A DNA stretch of 64,000 bases from Oscillospiraceae bacterium (GCA_017432615.1 JAFRIV010000031.1:36284-100283), one strand, 5' to 3'. Numbered from the stretch's first letter, positions 22,670 to 32,191 are shown. Made by a program: numbers and translations. Notes: generated from the sequence alone by a model not told the origin.

Positions 22670-23437
22670 ATGAAATTTGATGAAATGGGTCCGGAAAACG
22701 GGAAAGTCCTGTTTCTCCTGCCCGGAACAGCCTGCGATTATCAAACAAACTTCGGTTCCGTGCTGGATCGGCTTTCCCGGAAGTATCATCTGGTCTGTGT
22801 CAATTATGACGGGTTTGACGGCAGCGATCTGATCTTCCCCGACATGCTGACGGTGACGGAAAAGATTGAGCAATATATCCGGAACCGTTTTAACGGCAGG
22901 ATCGATGGCGCGATCGGCTCCTCTTTGGGCAGCAGCTTTGTGGGGCAGCTGATCCAGAGGGAAAACATCCATATCGACCATGGTATTTTCGGCAGTCCGG
23001 ATCTTGACCAGAGCGGAAAATTCAGCGCGTGGCTGCAGTCGAAACTGGTGGTGCCCATTCTGACGGGCTTTACGCGCGGGGAAAAGAAGAAAGCGAAATC
23101 CCGGGAAAAAATCAAAAACTTCTTTGAGATGAGTGATGAGACTGCAGATAAGTTTATGGCCTGTTTTGAGAAGTTTTCTCCGGAATCCATCAAAAATGAA
23201 TACTACACGGATCTGCTCACATGGCTCAGGGATGACATCCATGTAGAGCATACAAAGGTACACTTCATTTATGCGAACAAAATGGGAGAAAAGTATCTGA
23301 AACGGTACAGAAAATATTTTCGCGATCCGGAGATCCGTGAATTTAACATGCAGCACGAGCAATGGCTGTTCGGTGAGGAAAAGTATGCACTTCCTGTCCT
23401 GAAAGCGATTGATGAGTTCATGGAAACGCCGGTATAA
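22670..23437 (+). CDS. Alpha/beta hydrolase (255 aa)
   Basis: LFLLPGTACDYQTNFG is the oxyanion region, and AIGSSLGSSFVGQL holds the GxSxG-like nucleophile elbow (G-S-S-L-G). A lid region rich in Lys follows, and MQHEQWLFGEE may supply the terminal His. The substrate is unknown. The SD AAAAGGAG lies 9 nt before the ATG. It is last in the ATC-hydrolase/methyltransferase operon, before a strong terminator. Confidence 0.78.
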   Translation: MKFDEMGPENGKVLFLLPGTACDYQTNFGSVLDRLSRKYHLVCVNYDGFDGSDLIFPDMLTVTEKIEQYIRNRFNGRIDGAIGSSLGSSFVGQLIQRENIHIDHGIFGSPDLDQSGKFSAWLQSKLVVPILTGFTRGEKKKAKSREKIKNFFEMSDETADKFMACFEKFSPESIKNEYYTDLLTWLRDDIHVEHTKVHFIYANKMGEKYLKRYRKYFRDPEIREFNMQHEQWLFGEEKYALPVLKAIDEFMETPV

Positions 23438-23515
23438 CACATCCTGCAAGAGGAAAATGGGGATGTCCGTACGGATAAAGTGGATCTCCCCATAGATTTC
23501 CACGGCAAAAAACAT

Positions 23516-23553
23516 CGGGTTACTGCGTTGCGTTCAGTAACCCGATCCTTTTT
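23516..23553 (+). terminator. Terminator of the ATC-hydrolase operon
   Basis: CGGGTTACTG/CAGTAACCCG is a perfect 10-bp stem with a 9-nt loop followed by ATCCTTTTT. Confidence 0.85.
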
Positions 23554-23644
23554 ATGCCGTGAAGGCTTCCCCATCGGTCTCCCTGTGCCGGCTGTTTTTT
23601 GCAGTTCACAGGAAGCCGGAGTATATTACGCACCTCGTTGCCCG

Positions 23645-26600
23645 TCAGAAGATATAGCAGCCGCAGCGCCCCGCTTCCTTGACGTGGTACAGCGCGGTAT
23701 CTGCATCCTTGAAAATATCGCCTTCCGGATTCTCACGGTCTGCAAATGCCACTCCCACACTGAGAGAGGTTGGCGGCAGATCATCCTTCGGTTTCTGCAG
23801 CATCACGTTGGCCTGGTCGATCTTCCGTTTGACCTGTTCCCGCATGGAACTGTCCACATTGGTCATGATCACAACGAATTCATCCCCGCCGAGACGGAAA
23901 ACCAGATCTGTGGAACGGAAGCTGTATGTCAGCACTTCCGCCACATGCTTCAAAACCAGATCGCCTACATCATGTCCGTACGTATCATTGATACCCTTGA
24001 ACCTGTCCACATCCACCAGGAGGAGAGCGTTTCTGGACATATCCAGATCGTTGCGCATGAAGTTGTATGCACTGCGGTTATACAGTCCTGTCAGGGCGTC
24101 GTGCATATTGCCGTAGGTCAGCCGTTCCTGGGTCCTCCTGTTCTCTTCAAAAATTGCGTTATAGGTTTCTGAAACAAAGCGCAGTTCCTCTGCGCCTGCA
24201 GGAGGCACTGTCTCTTTGGCCTTCATCTGTTCAACCATACGGGAGAGCGGTTTCCGGATCCATCCGCTGATAAAAGCCACAATGGCAAGGACTACCGCCA
24301 GCAGGACCACGGTTAATACGGTCTGGATGCTGAGCAGGACGTTCATGCGTGTATTCAGGCGAATTCTTTCCCGGTTGGACTCTTCGATCAAATTCTGCGT
24401 ACACAGGCTTGTATTGTCGCGGATCTTCGTTTTACAGTCTTCATATTCATCGCCGTATACCAGTTCCAGCGCCAGCTTTCGTTTCTCTCCTGCCGGACGT
24501 GCTTCATCCTCGGGGCTCAGTTCCCTTTCCCTGAGTACAGCCGGGATCTGTTCCTCGTCGTAGGTCCCTGTGGACAGGATCAGTTTCATTGCCTGATACT
24601 CATCGTCCATCAGCTCGTTGGACAGTCTCAGTGCCGTGGAAAGATGCTCGTAGGCGGCGCTGTCCCGCGTTATCATTGTTTCCAGATTGGCGACTGCCTT
24701 GTCTCTGCGCCGGGTCTCATTTGCCTCGGTAAAGTAGTTTTGCAGATATTCAAACTCTTCCGTTACCACAAAGCTTCGGACCGACTCTGTCAACATGTCC
24801 GAACCGATTTCCAGATTCGTGGCAGACTGCTGCGCGAGGATGTAGCGCTCGCTGGCCTGCTCCATACGCAGATATCCGTGCGTCACCATGGAATCGGCGG
24901 CATATAGTGCGGTAGCCACAAGGAAAGCCACGCACACAAACAGGATACTCGCCTTCTTCATGGGAATGCTCAGTTTTTCGCTCCAGCGCTTGAGGGGAGA
25001 CAGTCTCTCCATTCCGAAGTTTTCTCTCCCGGTTCTGCGCTGTTTTATCTGTGCTGTCTCTCCTGCAGTCTGTTTCTGCTGCGCCTCCTGCAGAAAAGCT
25101 GAAAACTTTTCCCCGGGGACGGGAGGTGAAAAATAATAGCCCTGCACCATGTCACAGCCGATCTCTTTCAGGGCTGTTATCTGCTCCTCTGTTTCCACAC
25201 CCTCCGCCACGACCGGTGCGCCGATATGCCGGGCAATCTCAAGAATGATCTCCAGCATATGGATATCCTTATCCCCGGCAAAAGCAGTGCTGGTAAACTT
25301 CATATCCAGCTTCAGCACATCGATAGGGAGCGTAGAGAGCATATTCAGTGACGAATAGTCCGTCCCGAAATCATCCATCTCCACCGGAAAACCCATCGAC
25401 CGCAGCCGTTTTACCGTTTCAATGATCTGCTCCGCGTCCTCGGCGTAAGCAGATTCTGTAACCTCTAAATGCATCTCACCGGGCTCCAGCCTGCTCTCTT
25501 CCAGGATATCCAGCAGTGTATAAACGATGTTTGCATCGTACATATCCACGCGGGATACGTTCATAGACACAGGTACGGTGTAACCGAGTTCATCCTTCCA
25601 GATGCGGATCTGTCGGGCGGTTTCCCGCCACACATAATGATCCAGGGCCTGAATGAGGCCGTTTTCCTCAAACAGCGGTATGAATACGCCGGGGCTGATC
25701 AGACCCAGTTCCGGATGCTGCCAGCGTATCAGGGCTTCTGCCCCGGCGAGAAAAGGCTCTTCGGCAGTGATATTGTACTTCGGTTGGAAATAGACCCGAA
25801 ACTGTTTCTCCTCGATTGCCTTATGATAGTCATCGATCAGCCGTTCTGCATACAGTTCAGCCTTGTGCAGGGTATCGTCATAGATGCCGATATTCGGCGT
25901 AAAGCTGTTTCGCACAGAATCGGAAGCACTTTTGGCGCGATCGAAGCGCCGCACCAGCTCCAGCGATTTATCCGCATTGGAGTAGACCCCCATGCGCAGA
26001 CGCACACGGCTGTTGGAGTTTTTCTCATCGGTCAGTCCTGTGGAGGCATTATCCAGAATGGCTTTGTAATCTTCTCTGTGAGGACAGTAAACGAGGAAGA
26101 TATCCGCCTCCCGGCGGCAGACGATCCCCCCCCGATGCCCGAACCATCTCCTGCGCCTTCTCCCCCACACGGCGGAGCACTTCATCGGCATACGCGCGGC
26201 CGTATCGTTCATTGATGATACTGAAGTGGTTGATATCCAGGACGATGGCATCCATCGGGATATCCTTATGGTGCTGGTCGTACTGCTCCGCATAGCTGAA
26301 GAAGAATTCGCGATTGTACAGTCCTGTCAGCGGATCGCGCTCGGTGGACTGGATGATCTGCCGTCCCTCAAACAGTTCGATGGCACGGCGGACCCGCGCT
26401 AAAATGACGCCGGGCTCCGGATACGGTTTCTGGATAAAATCGCTGGCGCCCATATTCAGGCATTCGATTTCCTGGGACTGATCGCCGGAGGCCACGATAA
26501 CAGGGATATCCTGATAAGCCGGTTCTTCCTTGATCCGGCACAGCACCTCCCTGCCCGGCATAACAGGCATGATAAGGTCCAGAATAACAAGGGAAAGGAG

Positions 26601-26774
26601 TTTCTTGTTCTCCTCCACAATATGAAGGGCTTTTTCGCCGTTCTCCGCGAAAATGACCTCATAGTAATTCTCTAAAACCGTCCCCAGTAAAGCGCGATTG
26701 ATTTCTTCATCATCCACAACCAGGATGAGTCGTTTGCCGTCAACGGAATGAAAATTCGCCTGATTGTCCTGCAT
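23645..26774 (-). CDS. REC - degenerate GGDEF - EAL - membrane sensor - GGDEF protein, frame broken at a G8 tract
   Basis: If one base is removed from the G8 run at 26126-26133, one frame of 1042 codons results. Domains: receiver about 10-130 (VVDDEEIN; LDLIMPV), a GGDEF-like fold about 150-290 whose active site is altered (READIF instead of GGDEF), EAL phosphodiesterase about 305-560 (YFQPKYN, GAEALIRW, DDFGTDYSSL), membrane helices near 607-625 and 828-850 around a helical extracytoplasmic sensor, and C-terminal diguanylate cyclase with RLGGDEFVVIM. It would make and break c-di-GMP. As sequenced, the product stops early. The kinase at 26960 and a 43-aa ORF lie just upstream. Confidence 0.85.
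26126..26133 (-). repeat. G8 homopolymer (slippage site) inside the c-di-GMP gene
   Basis: Eight Gs on the coding strand, at the junction where the receiver/GGDEF part and the EAL part lie in different frames. Seven Gs restore the frame (A-S-G-G-I-V instead of A-S-G-G-D-R). It is either a phase-variable switch or a sequencing error. Confidence 0.8.
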
Positions 26775-26801
26775 GCGTGCTCTCCTTTCCGGAAGGGGAT
26801 G

Positions 26802-26933
26802 TCAGTCCTCTTCGTATACCCGGATCCCTTCAGCGACGGTCTGGAAGCAGGTGCCCGGTTCCTGTCCGTCTTCAAACCATCGATGGTCATATTCCGGGAG
26901 ATCTTTTGCTGATTTTCTGTGCGGCCGCCGCAT
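26802..26933 (-). CDS. Small ORF (43 aa) between the kinase and the c-di-GMP gene
   Basis: ATG with AAAAGG 8 nt upstream; 43 codons ending TGA 28 nt before the next ATG. The sequence is polar and protein-like (SAKDLPEYDHRWFEDG, TVAEGIRVYEED) with no membrane segment. No family recognised. It is placed in the same transcript as the hybrid kinase and the receiver-GGDEF-EAL protein, so it could be a small accessory factor. Confidence 0.5.
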   Translation of the reverse strand: MRRPHRKSAKDLPEYDHRWFEDGQEPGTCFQTVAEGIRVYEED

Positions 26934-26959
26934 TTGTTTGCCTTTTATCACGGTGCTGT

Positions 26960-28468
26960 TTATCTTCCGGGTTCTGTTGCTGCAGCGATCCAGTATTTCA
27001 ATGTATCATACAGTTTCCCGGCATCTGTCGGTTTGGCAAGGTGGGCGTTCATTCCCGCAGCCAGTGACGCCTGAACATCGCTCTCAAAGGCATTGGCTGT
27101 CAGCGCGATGATCGGTATCGTCCGGGCATCTTTGCGCTCCAGGCTCCGGATCTGTCTTGTCGCTTCCAGCCCGTCCATGATCGGCATACGCAGATCCATC
27201 AGAATGGCATCATAATAATACTCGTCGGATTGCTGTACCATGTTTACGGCAGCAAGTCCGTTTTCCGCAAGTTCGCTTTCCGCGCCCTCCAGTTCCAGCA
27301 GATTCGCCACAATTTCGGCATTGATGGGCATATCCTCTGCGACCAGGATGCGCCGTCCCTCCAGTTTCGTCTCTTCCCCGTCGGCATGGGAATCGCCGCA
27401 GGGATCCGTTTCTTTCTCAGATCGGGCTCCTGACTGCGGCATCAGCGGGACAGTGATCGTAAAAGTGGAACCTGCGCCCTTTGTGCTGTCCGCTTTGATC
27501 GTGCCGCCCATCTGGTCGATGATCCGCTTCGCCACCGCCAGGCCTATGCCGCTGCCTCCGAAACGATTGGTAAAGCTGGCATCCTCCTGTGTCAGGGAAT
27601 CGAAGATTCGGGGCAGAAAAGCCTCGTCGATCCCCACGCCGGTGTCCTGCACAACAAAATGGATCTCTGTGCTGCCTTCATTCCCTTCGCCGCAGTTTAC
27701 AGTAAAGGAGACGGTCCCGGGAGCGTCCGTGTATTTGACGGCATTCTCCAGAATGCACAGCAGAGCCCGTTTGAGCTGTATCGCATCGCCGGTATAATCC
27801 TGCGCCGTACATGCGGCAAAGGAAGGAATGTATCTGAGTCCTTTTTCTTTGCAGGCGGCGGCAGTGATCGAGTCGATCTGTTCCAGCAGCTCTTTCAAAG
27901 AAAAACTCTCCTGGCTGACTGTCAGTTCTCCGCTTTCTGTTTGCTGCAGATCCAGGATATTGTTGATAAGCGCTGCGAGTTGCCGGGCACTGTCGTCGAT
28001 TTTCATCAGCTGGCCACGCGTCTCATTCGGCAGATTGGGATTATTCAGCGCCAGCGTATTCAGACCCTGAATTACATTGATAGGCGTACGCATCTCATGG
28101 CTGATGCTGGCCAGAAATTCGTTCTTGGCCCGGTTGGTTTCCTCCGCTGCCAGAAGTCTGGCCTCGATCTCCTCATTCTCCAGAACCCGTCCCATAATGC
28201 TGCTGAGCATTCTGTACATAACAAAGACAAAAATGCTGCCGCCAAACAGTATAGAAGCCACGACGAGATCGGGTTTTCCGAAAAACGCCACGGTCAGATA
28301 GCCCAGCAAAAAAACGATCAGCAGAAAAACAGGAATAAAAAGGGCACGGTCCTTCCCGCTCCAGCTTCTCCGTTTTCTGACAGAGCGGATAAAGGTAATA
28401 AAGCCGTAAATATTATAAGCCATCAGCGCACTGCCGAGATATATCATGCCGTAGACAAGCAGTCGATA
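26960..28468 (-). CDS. Hybrid sensor histidine kinase with receiver domain (about 502 aa)
   Basis: Three or more N-terminal membrane segments (VYGMIYLGSALMAYNIYGFI, ALFIPVFLLIVFLLGYL, VVASILFGGSIFVFVMY). The HisKA box is ASISHEMRTPINVIQGL, and the ATPase has N-box AVKYTD-type residues, DTGVGID and GGSGIGLAVAKR. The receiver at the C-terminus has LVAEDMPINAEI and ILMDLRMPIMDGLEATR (Asp acceptor). The GTG at 28468 is chosen since GAAAGGGGG lies 8-9 nt upstream; the longer frame to 28516 lacks an SD. The N-terminal part shows no known sensor domain. It likely signals to the adjacent receiver/c-di-GMP protein. Confidence 0.9.
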   Translation of the reverse strand, partial: YRLLVYGMIYLGSALMAYNIYGFITFIRSVRKRRSWSGKDRALFIPVFLLIVFLLGYLTVAFFGKPDLVVASILFGGSIFVFVMYRMLSSIMGRVLENEEIEARLLAAEETNRAKNEFLASISHEMRTPINVIQGLNTLALNNPNLPNETRGQLMKIDDSARQLAALINNILDLQQTESGELTVSQESFSLKELLEQIDSITAAACKEKGLRYIPSFAACTAQDYTGDAIQLKRALLCILENAVKYTDAPGTVSFTVNCGEGNEGSTEIHFVVQDTGVGIDEAFLPRIFDSLTQEDASFTNRFGGSGIGLAVAKRIIDQMGGTIKADSTKGAGSTFTITVPLMPQSGARSEKETDPCGDSHADGEETKLEGRRILVAEDMPINAEIVANLLELEGAESELAENGLAAVNMVQQSDEYYYDAILMDLRMPIMDGLEATRQIRSLERKDARTIPIIALTANAFESDVQASLAAGMNAHLAKPTDAGKLYDTLKYWIAAATEPGR

Positions 28469-28789
28469 CACTTGGGAGCCCCCTTTCAGTTTTTGACGGT
28501 TGGTTCCTTGGCGCACAGCCCCGGATACTGGTGGATCCGTGTAAATCAGATACCGTTGCTTACTTTATTGCATTATAGTCTTTCCACCTGTTTTTGGCAA
28601 GATGGAAAGCCCGCGTCCCGGCGTAAAGCGCTGTCCGAAACACTTGGCGGGCGAAACCGGCACCCATTGACAGGGGCTGAAACTTAAGCTAAAATAACAG
28701 TTGTTGTTTCTTCCGGGGAGAGCGGTTCCGTGCAGTCTGCTCCTCTTGGGAAACAGGAATCGAAAAAGAACATTCTTTTTAAAGGAAAT

Positions 28790-30313
28790 ATGAAGCTGAA
28801 TTCTATCGAAAAAAAGGAATACTGCCTGCTGTCTGCCATGCTGCTTGCGGCCTTTCTGGTGATGTTTTGCCTAACCACACTCACGCCGATGGTGGCGGAT
28901 GACTATGATTACAGCTACAGCATGTCTACCGGGCTGCGGGTCGACTCATTGTATGAGATCCGCCAGACGATCCGGATGCATTGGAAGGGCCTGAACGGCA
29001 GATTTTTTTCCCATATCTTTGCCTATTATTTTCTCTGGCAGCCGAAAGCCCTGTTTAACTTTGCAAACGCTTTTGTTGCTGCCGTTCTGGTGCTGTTTGC
29101 CTACCGTTCGATCCGTCTGGCCTCTCCCTCCCACGCTTTTTTCTATACGGTGACCTGGTGTATGTTGGTTTTCTGTTTTATTCCGGTGTTCGGGCAGGTC
29201 TTCCTCTGGCTGGACGGCGCCTGTAACTATTCCTGGGGTCTTGCCTGGAACCTGATCTATCTGTTTCCTTTTCTCTCCTTCTGGTTCGATAAGCGGTCCC
29301 GGCGGCACCTTCTCCCAGAGCTTTTGCTTCTGGCCGACGCCTTTCTCGCAGGGTCTTACAATGAGACGATCTCTCTTTCTTTTCTCTGCCTTACTTTTCT
29401 CATTCTCCTGGTCAGTGCCTTAAAAAAGCGCGGCATGGATGCCGTGCTGATTCTCCATTTTCTCTTTGCGTTTGGCGGATTTCTCTTCCTGATTCTGGCA
29501 CCGGGCTCTTCCAACCATATGAGCAGTCTTTCCGCTCCGGCTCTTCTGAAAAAAGTCGGTGCTTTTCTCTCCGTTCTGCCGACGGCTGTCCGTTTCGGCA
29601 TTCCGGTGCTTCTGGTTTCTTTTTCGGTACTGCTGGTCTGTCTGCGTCGCCGTCCGAAAGCTCTTTTTATCTGTTCTCTCTCCGGCATTCTTGCCGGTAC
29701 CCTTCTTCTCGGTTATCTCACAAGGCCGAGGGGCGGCGTCCGGTCTGTGCTTGGGATCCTCAGCAAGGTTTCTTCCTCCTCTGTCTGGGGGCTTCTGGTG
29801 CTCACCGCCCTGTTTCTGAGTCTGTTTATAATCGCCCTTTATTGCAAAATTCCCGGGGATACACTGCTCCTTGCAGCGATGGTTTTTGTCTCCGCTCTGC
29901 TTCCCCTCTGTGCCCTTCTCCTGGCGCCTTATATTCCCATGCGCCAGTTCTGTGCCTATGCGGCACTGTCGTCGCTTGCTGACGTGCTGCTGCTGTCCGC
30001 TCTTTTTCCCGTTTGTTCTGCGAAGCCGCTTCGGTTCTTTTCCCTTTTCCTGATCTGTATTTTCATCGTCCATTTCTTCTGCGGTTGCGTGGATATTATC
30101 AGAGTCAGGCAGGTTTCCGATGTACGCACCGCATTGCTGGAGGAAGCTCGCCACAGCGAAGACGGGGTTGCACGGATTCCGATGTGGGCACCGCTGACCA
30201 AATACAGCGCCGCATACGGCCTGGACGATGTAAAAGATCACCCGATTGCCTGGCCCAATACCACGATGCGGGATTACTACGGTGTCACCGACGTGATCGG
30301 CTACTACGAGTAA
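28790..30313 (+). CDS. DUF6056-type polytopic membrane protein (507 aa)
   Basis: About ten or eleven membrane helices. After helix 1 comes the extracytoplasmic VADDYDYSYSMSTGL and RQTIRMHWKGLNGRFFSHIF, a region typical of DUF6056 and reminiscent of GT-C glycosyltransferase-like membrane proteins with an acidic pair after helix 1. The end (YSAAYGLDDVKDHPIAWPN) is soluble. Possible function in surface glycan assembly; not established. The ATG at 28790 has AAAGGAAAT directly upstream and is preferred over 28730. Confidence 0.75.
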   Translation: MKLNSIEKKEYCLLSAMLLAAFLVMFCLTTLTPMVADDYDYSYSMSTGLRVDSLYEIRQTIRMHWKGLNGRFFSHIFAYYFLWQPKALFNFANAFVAAVLVLFAYRSIRLASPSHAFFYTVTWCMLVFCFIPVFGQVFLWLDGACNYSWGLAWNLIYLFPFLSFWFDKRSRRHLLPELLLLADAFLAGSYNETISLSFLCLTFLILLVSALKKRGMDAVLILHFLFAFGGFLFLILAPGSSNHMSSLSAPALLKKVGAFLSVLPTAVRFGIPVLLVSFSVLLVCLRRRPKALFICSLSGILAGTLLLGYLTRPRGGVRSVLGILSKVSSSSVWGLLVLTALFLSLFIIALYCKIPGDTLLLAAMVFVSALLPLCALLLAPYIPMRQFCAYAALSSLADVLLLSALFPVCSAKPLRFFSLFLICIFIVHFFCGCVDIIRVRQVSDVRTALLEEARHSEDGVARIPMWAPLTKYSAAYGLDDVKDHPIAWPNTTMRDYYGVTDVIGYYE

Positions 30314-30337
30314 ACGGGCAATATCCCTAAAAACCGA

Positions 30338-30366
30338 TTGACTTTTTTCAGTATCGGTTTTATAAT
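30338..30366 (+). promoter_or_regulatory. Promoter of the TPP riboswitch-thiT transcript
   Basis: TTGACT, a 17-nt spacer and a perfect TATAAT, ending 9 nt before the riboswitch. Confidence 0.8.
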
Positions 30367-30375
30367 AACGACGAA

Positions 30376-30470
30376 AATCGGGGAGCTGGGTAAGCCCGGC
30401 TGAGACGAAGGCGGCTTGACGCTTCGAAACCCTTGAACCTGTTCGGATAATGCCGGCGTAGGAAGAATAA
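30376..30470 (+). ncRNA. TPP (THI-box) riboswitch
   Basis: The conserved parts are in order: GGGGAGCTGGG, GGCTGAGACGAAGG, ACCCTTGAACCTGTTCGG and TAATGCCGGCGTAGGA. The downstream platform offers two competing helices: GCGGGTTC with GAGCCCGC, or TTTCTGCGGG with CCCGCAGAAA, the latter ending 5 nt before the GGAGG of thiT. TPP should shut off thiT, through termination, SD masking or both. Confidence 0.93.
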
Positions 30471-30542
30471 GGCTTTTTCTGCGGGTTCAATTCGTCTGAG
30501 CCCGCGGTTTCCTTTCTCCCGCAGAAATCTTGGAGGTTTACT

Positions 30543-31103
30543 ATGAATACTGCTTCTCATCAAAAGCTTCGCTGTCTGACCGAATGTGCCATTTTTGCCG
30601 CGCTGGCACTGGCACTCAGCTATCTGAAGATCCCTATCGGCTTCAGCTTCGGGGGCTTCGGAGGGTCGATCGACCTGGTTATGGTCCCGCTGATCATTGT
30701 TGCATTCCGCTGGGGGCTGGGCTGGGGCCTCGGCGCAGGGCTTGTTTTCGGTACGCTGAAATTCTTTTTTGCCGGCGGGAGTGCGCTGAACTGGCAGTCC
30801 ATGCTGCTGGATTACAGCGTTGCATATATGTTCGTCGGGTTCGCCGGCCTTTTGAAGCGGCAGCAGGGCAAAATGTGGCTGGCCGCTCTGATTGGATGCT
30901 TTTGCCGGTTTGTGATCCATTTTATCAGCGGCATTACGATCTACGCTGAGTATATGGGAGATATTTTCGGCCTGCCGATGACGAATACATGGGTCTATTC
31001 CGCTTTATACAACGGTTCCTATATGCTGCCGAATACGATCATTGCCGTTATCGCCTGCTGGATCCTGGAAAAAACACTGTCAAAATATCTCCATGACGAT
31101 TGA
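30543..31103 (+). CDS. thiT: Thiamine-specific ECF substrate-binding component ThiT (186 aa)
   Basis: Six membrane helices typical of an ECF S-component. The first carries the ALALALSYLKIP segment that contacts the ECF-T subunit; FGGSIDLVMVPLIIVAFRWG and NWQSMLLDYSVAYMFVGFAG fit ThiT, which binds thiamine at nanomolar affinity. It needs the general EcfAA'T module encoded elsewhere. GGAGG is 8 nt before the ATG. Regulated by the upstream TPP riboswitch; its stop overlaps the next gene. Confidence 0.92.
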   Translation: MNTASHQKLRCLTECAIFAALALALSYLKIPIGFSFGGFGGSIDLVMVPLIIVAFRWGLGWGLGAGLVFGTLKFFFAGGSALNWQSMLLDYSVAYMFVGFAGLLKRQQGKMWLAALIGCFCRFVIHFISGITIYAEYMGDIFGLPMTNTWVYSALYNGSYMLPNTIIAVIACWILEKTLSKYLHDD

Positions 31104-31650
31104 TCCCGTAGTCTATTCCGCCCGTCCGGAAGAGAAGCGCATTCCGGTGGAGGAGCGCTGTTATGATCTGCTGGAAGATCTGCAGGTTCCCTTTGACCGG
31201 GTGGATCATGAGCATGCCGACACTATTGAAGCCTGCCTTGCCGTAGAACAGGTGCTCGGCTGCAGGATCTGCAAGAATCTCTTCCTCACGAACCGCCAGA
31301 TGACGGATCTTTATCTGCTGCTGATGCCGGGCGAAAAACCCTTCAAAACGAAATTTCTTTCCCGTCAGCTGGACTGTGCACGCCTCAGTTTCGCCACATC
31401 GGAGCAGATGTTGCAGGCTCTTTCTGTTACTCCCGGCAGCGTCAGCATTCTCGGGCTGATGAATGACGCCTCCGGCGCGGTCCGCCTTCTGATCGACAGG
31501 GATCTTCTGAACGAAACCTATCTCGGCTGTCATCCCTGCATCAACACTTCCTCTCTGAAAATAAAGATGGAGGACGTCCTTCAAAAAATCCTCCCGGCCA
31601 TGAAGCATTCCTTCACCCCTGTTGATCTCCCTTGGGATCCTGAAGCGTAA
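31093..31650 (+). CDS. YbaK/ProXp-type aminoacyl-tRNA deacylase (185 aa)
   Basis: YbaK-like editing domain: VPFDRVDHEHADTIEACLAVE, CKNLFLTNRQMTDLYLLLMP, GSVSILGLMNDASGAVRLLID and the GCHPCINTSSLKIK end are the hallmarks of stand-alone ProX/PrdX proteins that hydrolyse Ala-tRNA(Pro). Length matches the family. The ATG at 31093 overlaps the thiT stop by 11 nt, so it shares the TPP-regulated transcript, an unusual pairing of thiamine import with tRNA editing that may be incidental. Confidence 0.87.
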   Translation: MTIDPVVYSARPEEKRIPVEERCYDLLEDLQVPFDRVDHEHADTIEACLAVEQVLGCRICKNLFLTNRQMTDLYLLLMPGEKPFKTKFLSRQLDCARLSFATSEQMLQALSVTPGSVSILGLMNDASGAVRLLIDRDLLNETYLGCHPCINTSSLKIKMEDVLQKILPAMKHSFTPVDLPWDPEA

Positions 31651-31666
31651 CACAGTACAGGCAAAG

Positions 31667-31699
31667 AGTGCCCTGCACATTTCATGCAGAGCACTTTTT
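31667..31699 (+). terminator. Bidirectional terminator after the ProX gene
   Basis: AGTGC(C)CTGCA...TGCAG(A)GCACT followed by TTTTTG; the reverse side also has As upstream. It separates the plus operon from the convergent phosphodiesterase gene. Confidence 0.75.
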
Positions 31700-31723
31700 G
31701 TTTTTCTTCCTTTATTGCCGCCG

Positions 31724-32191
31724 TCAGAGTTTCCGGATTTCCGTTGCAATTCCGCCGTTCTCGTTCACTTCCACCCAGGCGTACGTCAGGATCCTTCCTT
31801 TTCCCGCTGTCCCGGGGTTCAGCAGGCGGATGCTCCCCAGTTCCCCGTTCATTGCCTCATGCGTATGGCCGAACATGGCAATCTGGCATTCGGCCTCCTG
31901 CGCCGCATAAGCCAGGGAATCTGTACTCCAGTCAACGTTATAAAGATGGCCGTGTGTGATGAACGCTTTTACCGGGCCGAGCGGAACAATGTCTCTGTCC
32001 GGTGCCGTCGTAAAAAAGTCGCAGTTTCCGCGGACGCTGAATAATGGGATCTCCGGGAACTCGCTTTTCAGGCAAAGCGTATCCCTGTCGTGATCGCCGA
32101 GATGAATGATCACATCCGGTCTGGTGCGGCGTACCGCCTCCAGCATCAGGGCCGTATTGGAGTGCGTATCGGAAAATACAGCTGCTCTCAT
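31724..32191 (-). CDS. YfcE/MJ0936-type metallophosphoesterase (155 aa)
   Basis: The dinuclear-metal motifs are FSDTHSN, HLGDHDRD, VRGNCD and ITHGHLYNVD...GHTH. At 155 residues it is a minimal calcineurin-like phosphodiesterase of the YfcE family, acting on small phosphodiesters in vitro. Convergent with the ProX gene and divergent from the GDPD gene. Confidence 0.9.
   Translation of the reverse strand: MRAAVFSDTHSNTALMLEAVRRTRPDVIIHLGDHDRDTLCLKSEFPEIPLFSVRGNCDFFTTAPDRDIVPLGPVKAFITHGHLYNVDWSTDSLAYAAQEAECQIAMFGHTHEAMNGELGSIRLLNPGTAGKGRILTYAWVEVNENGGIATEIRKL

Noticed and set aside
20443-23437. The ATC-hydrolase operon as a RiPP or NRPS cluster
   Set aside because: No precursor peptide, carrier protein or export gene is visible around it.
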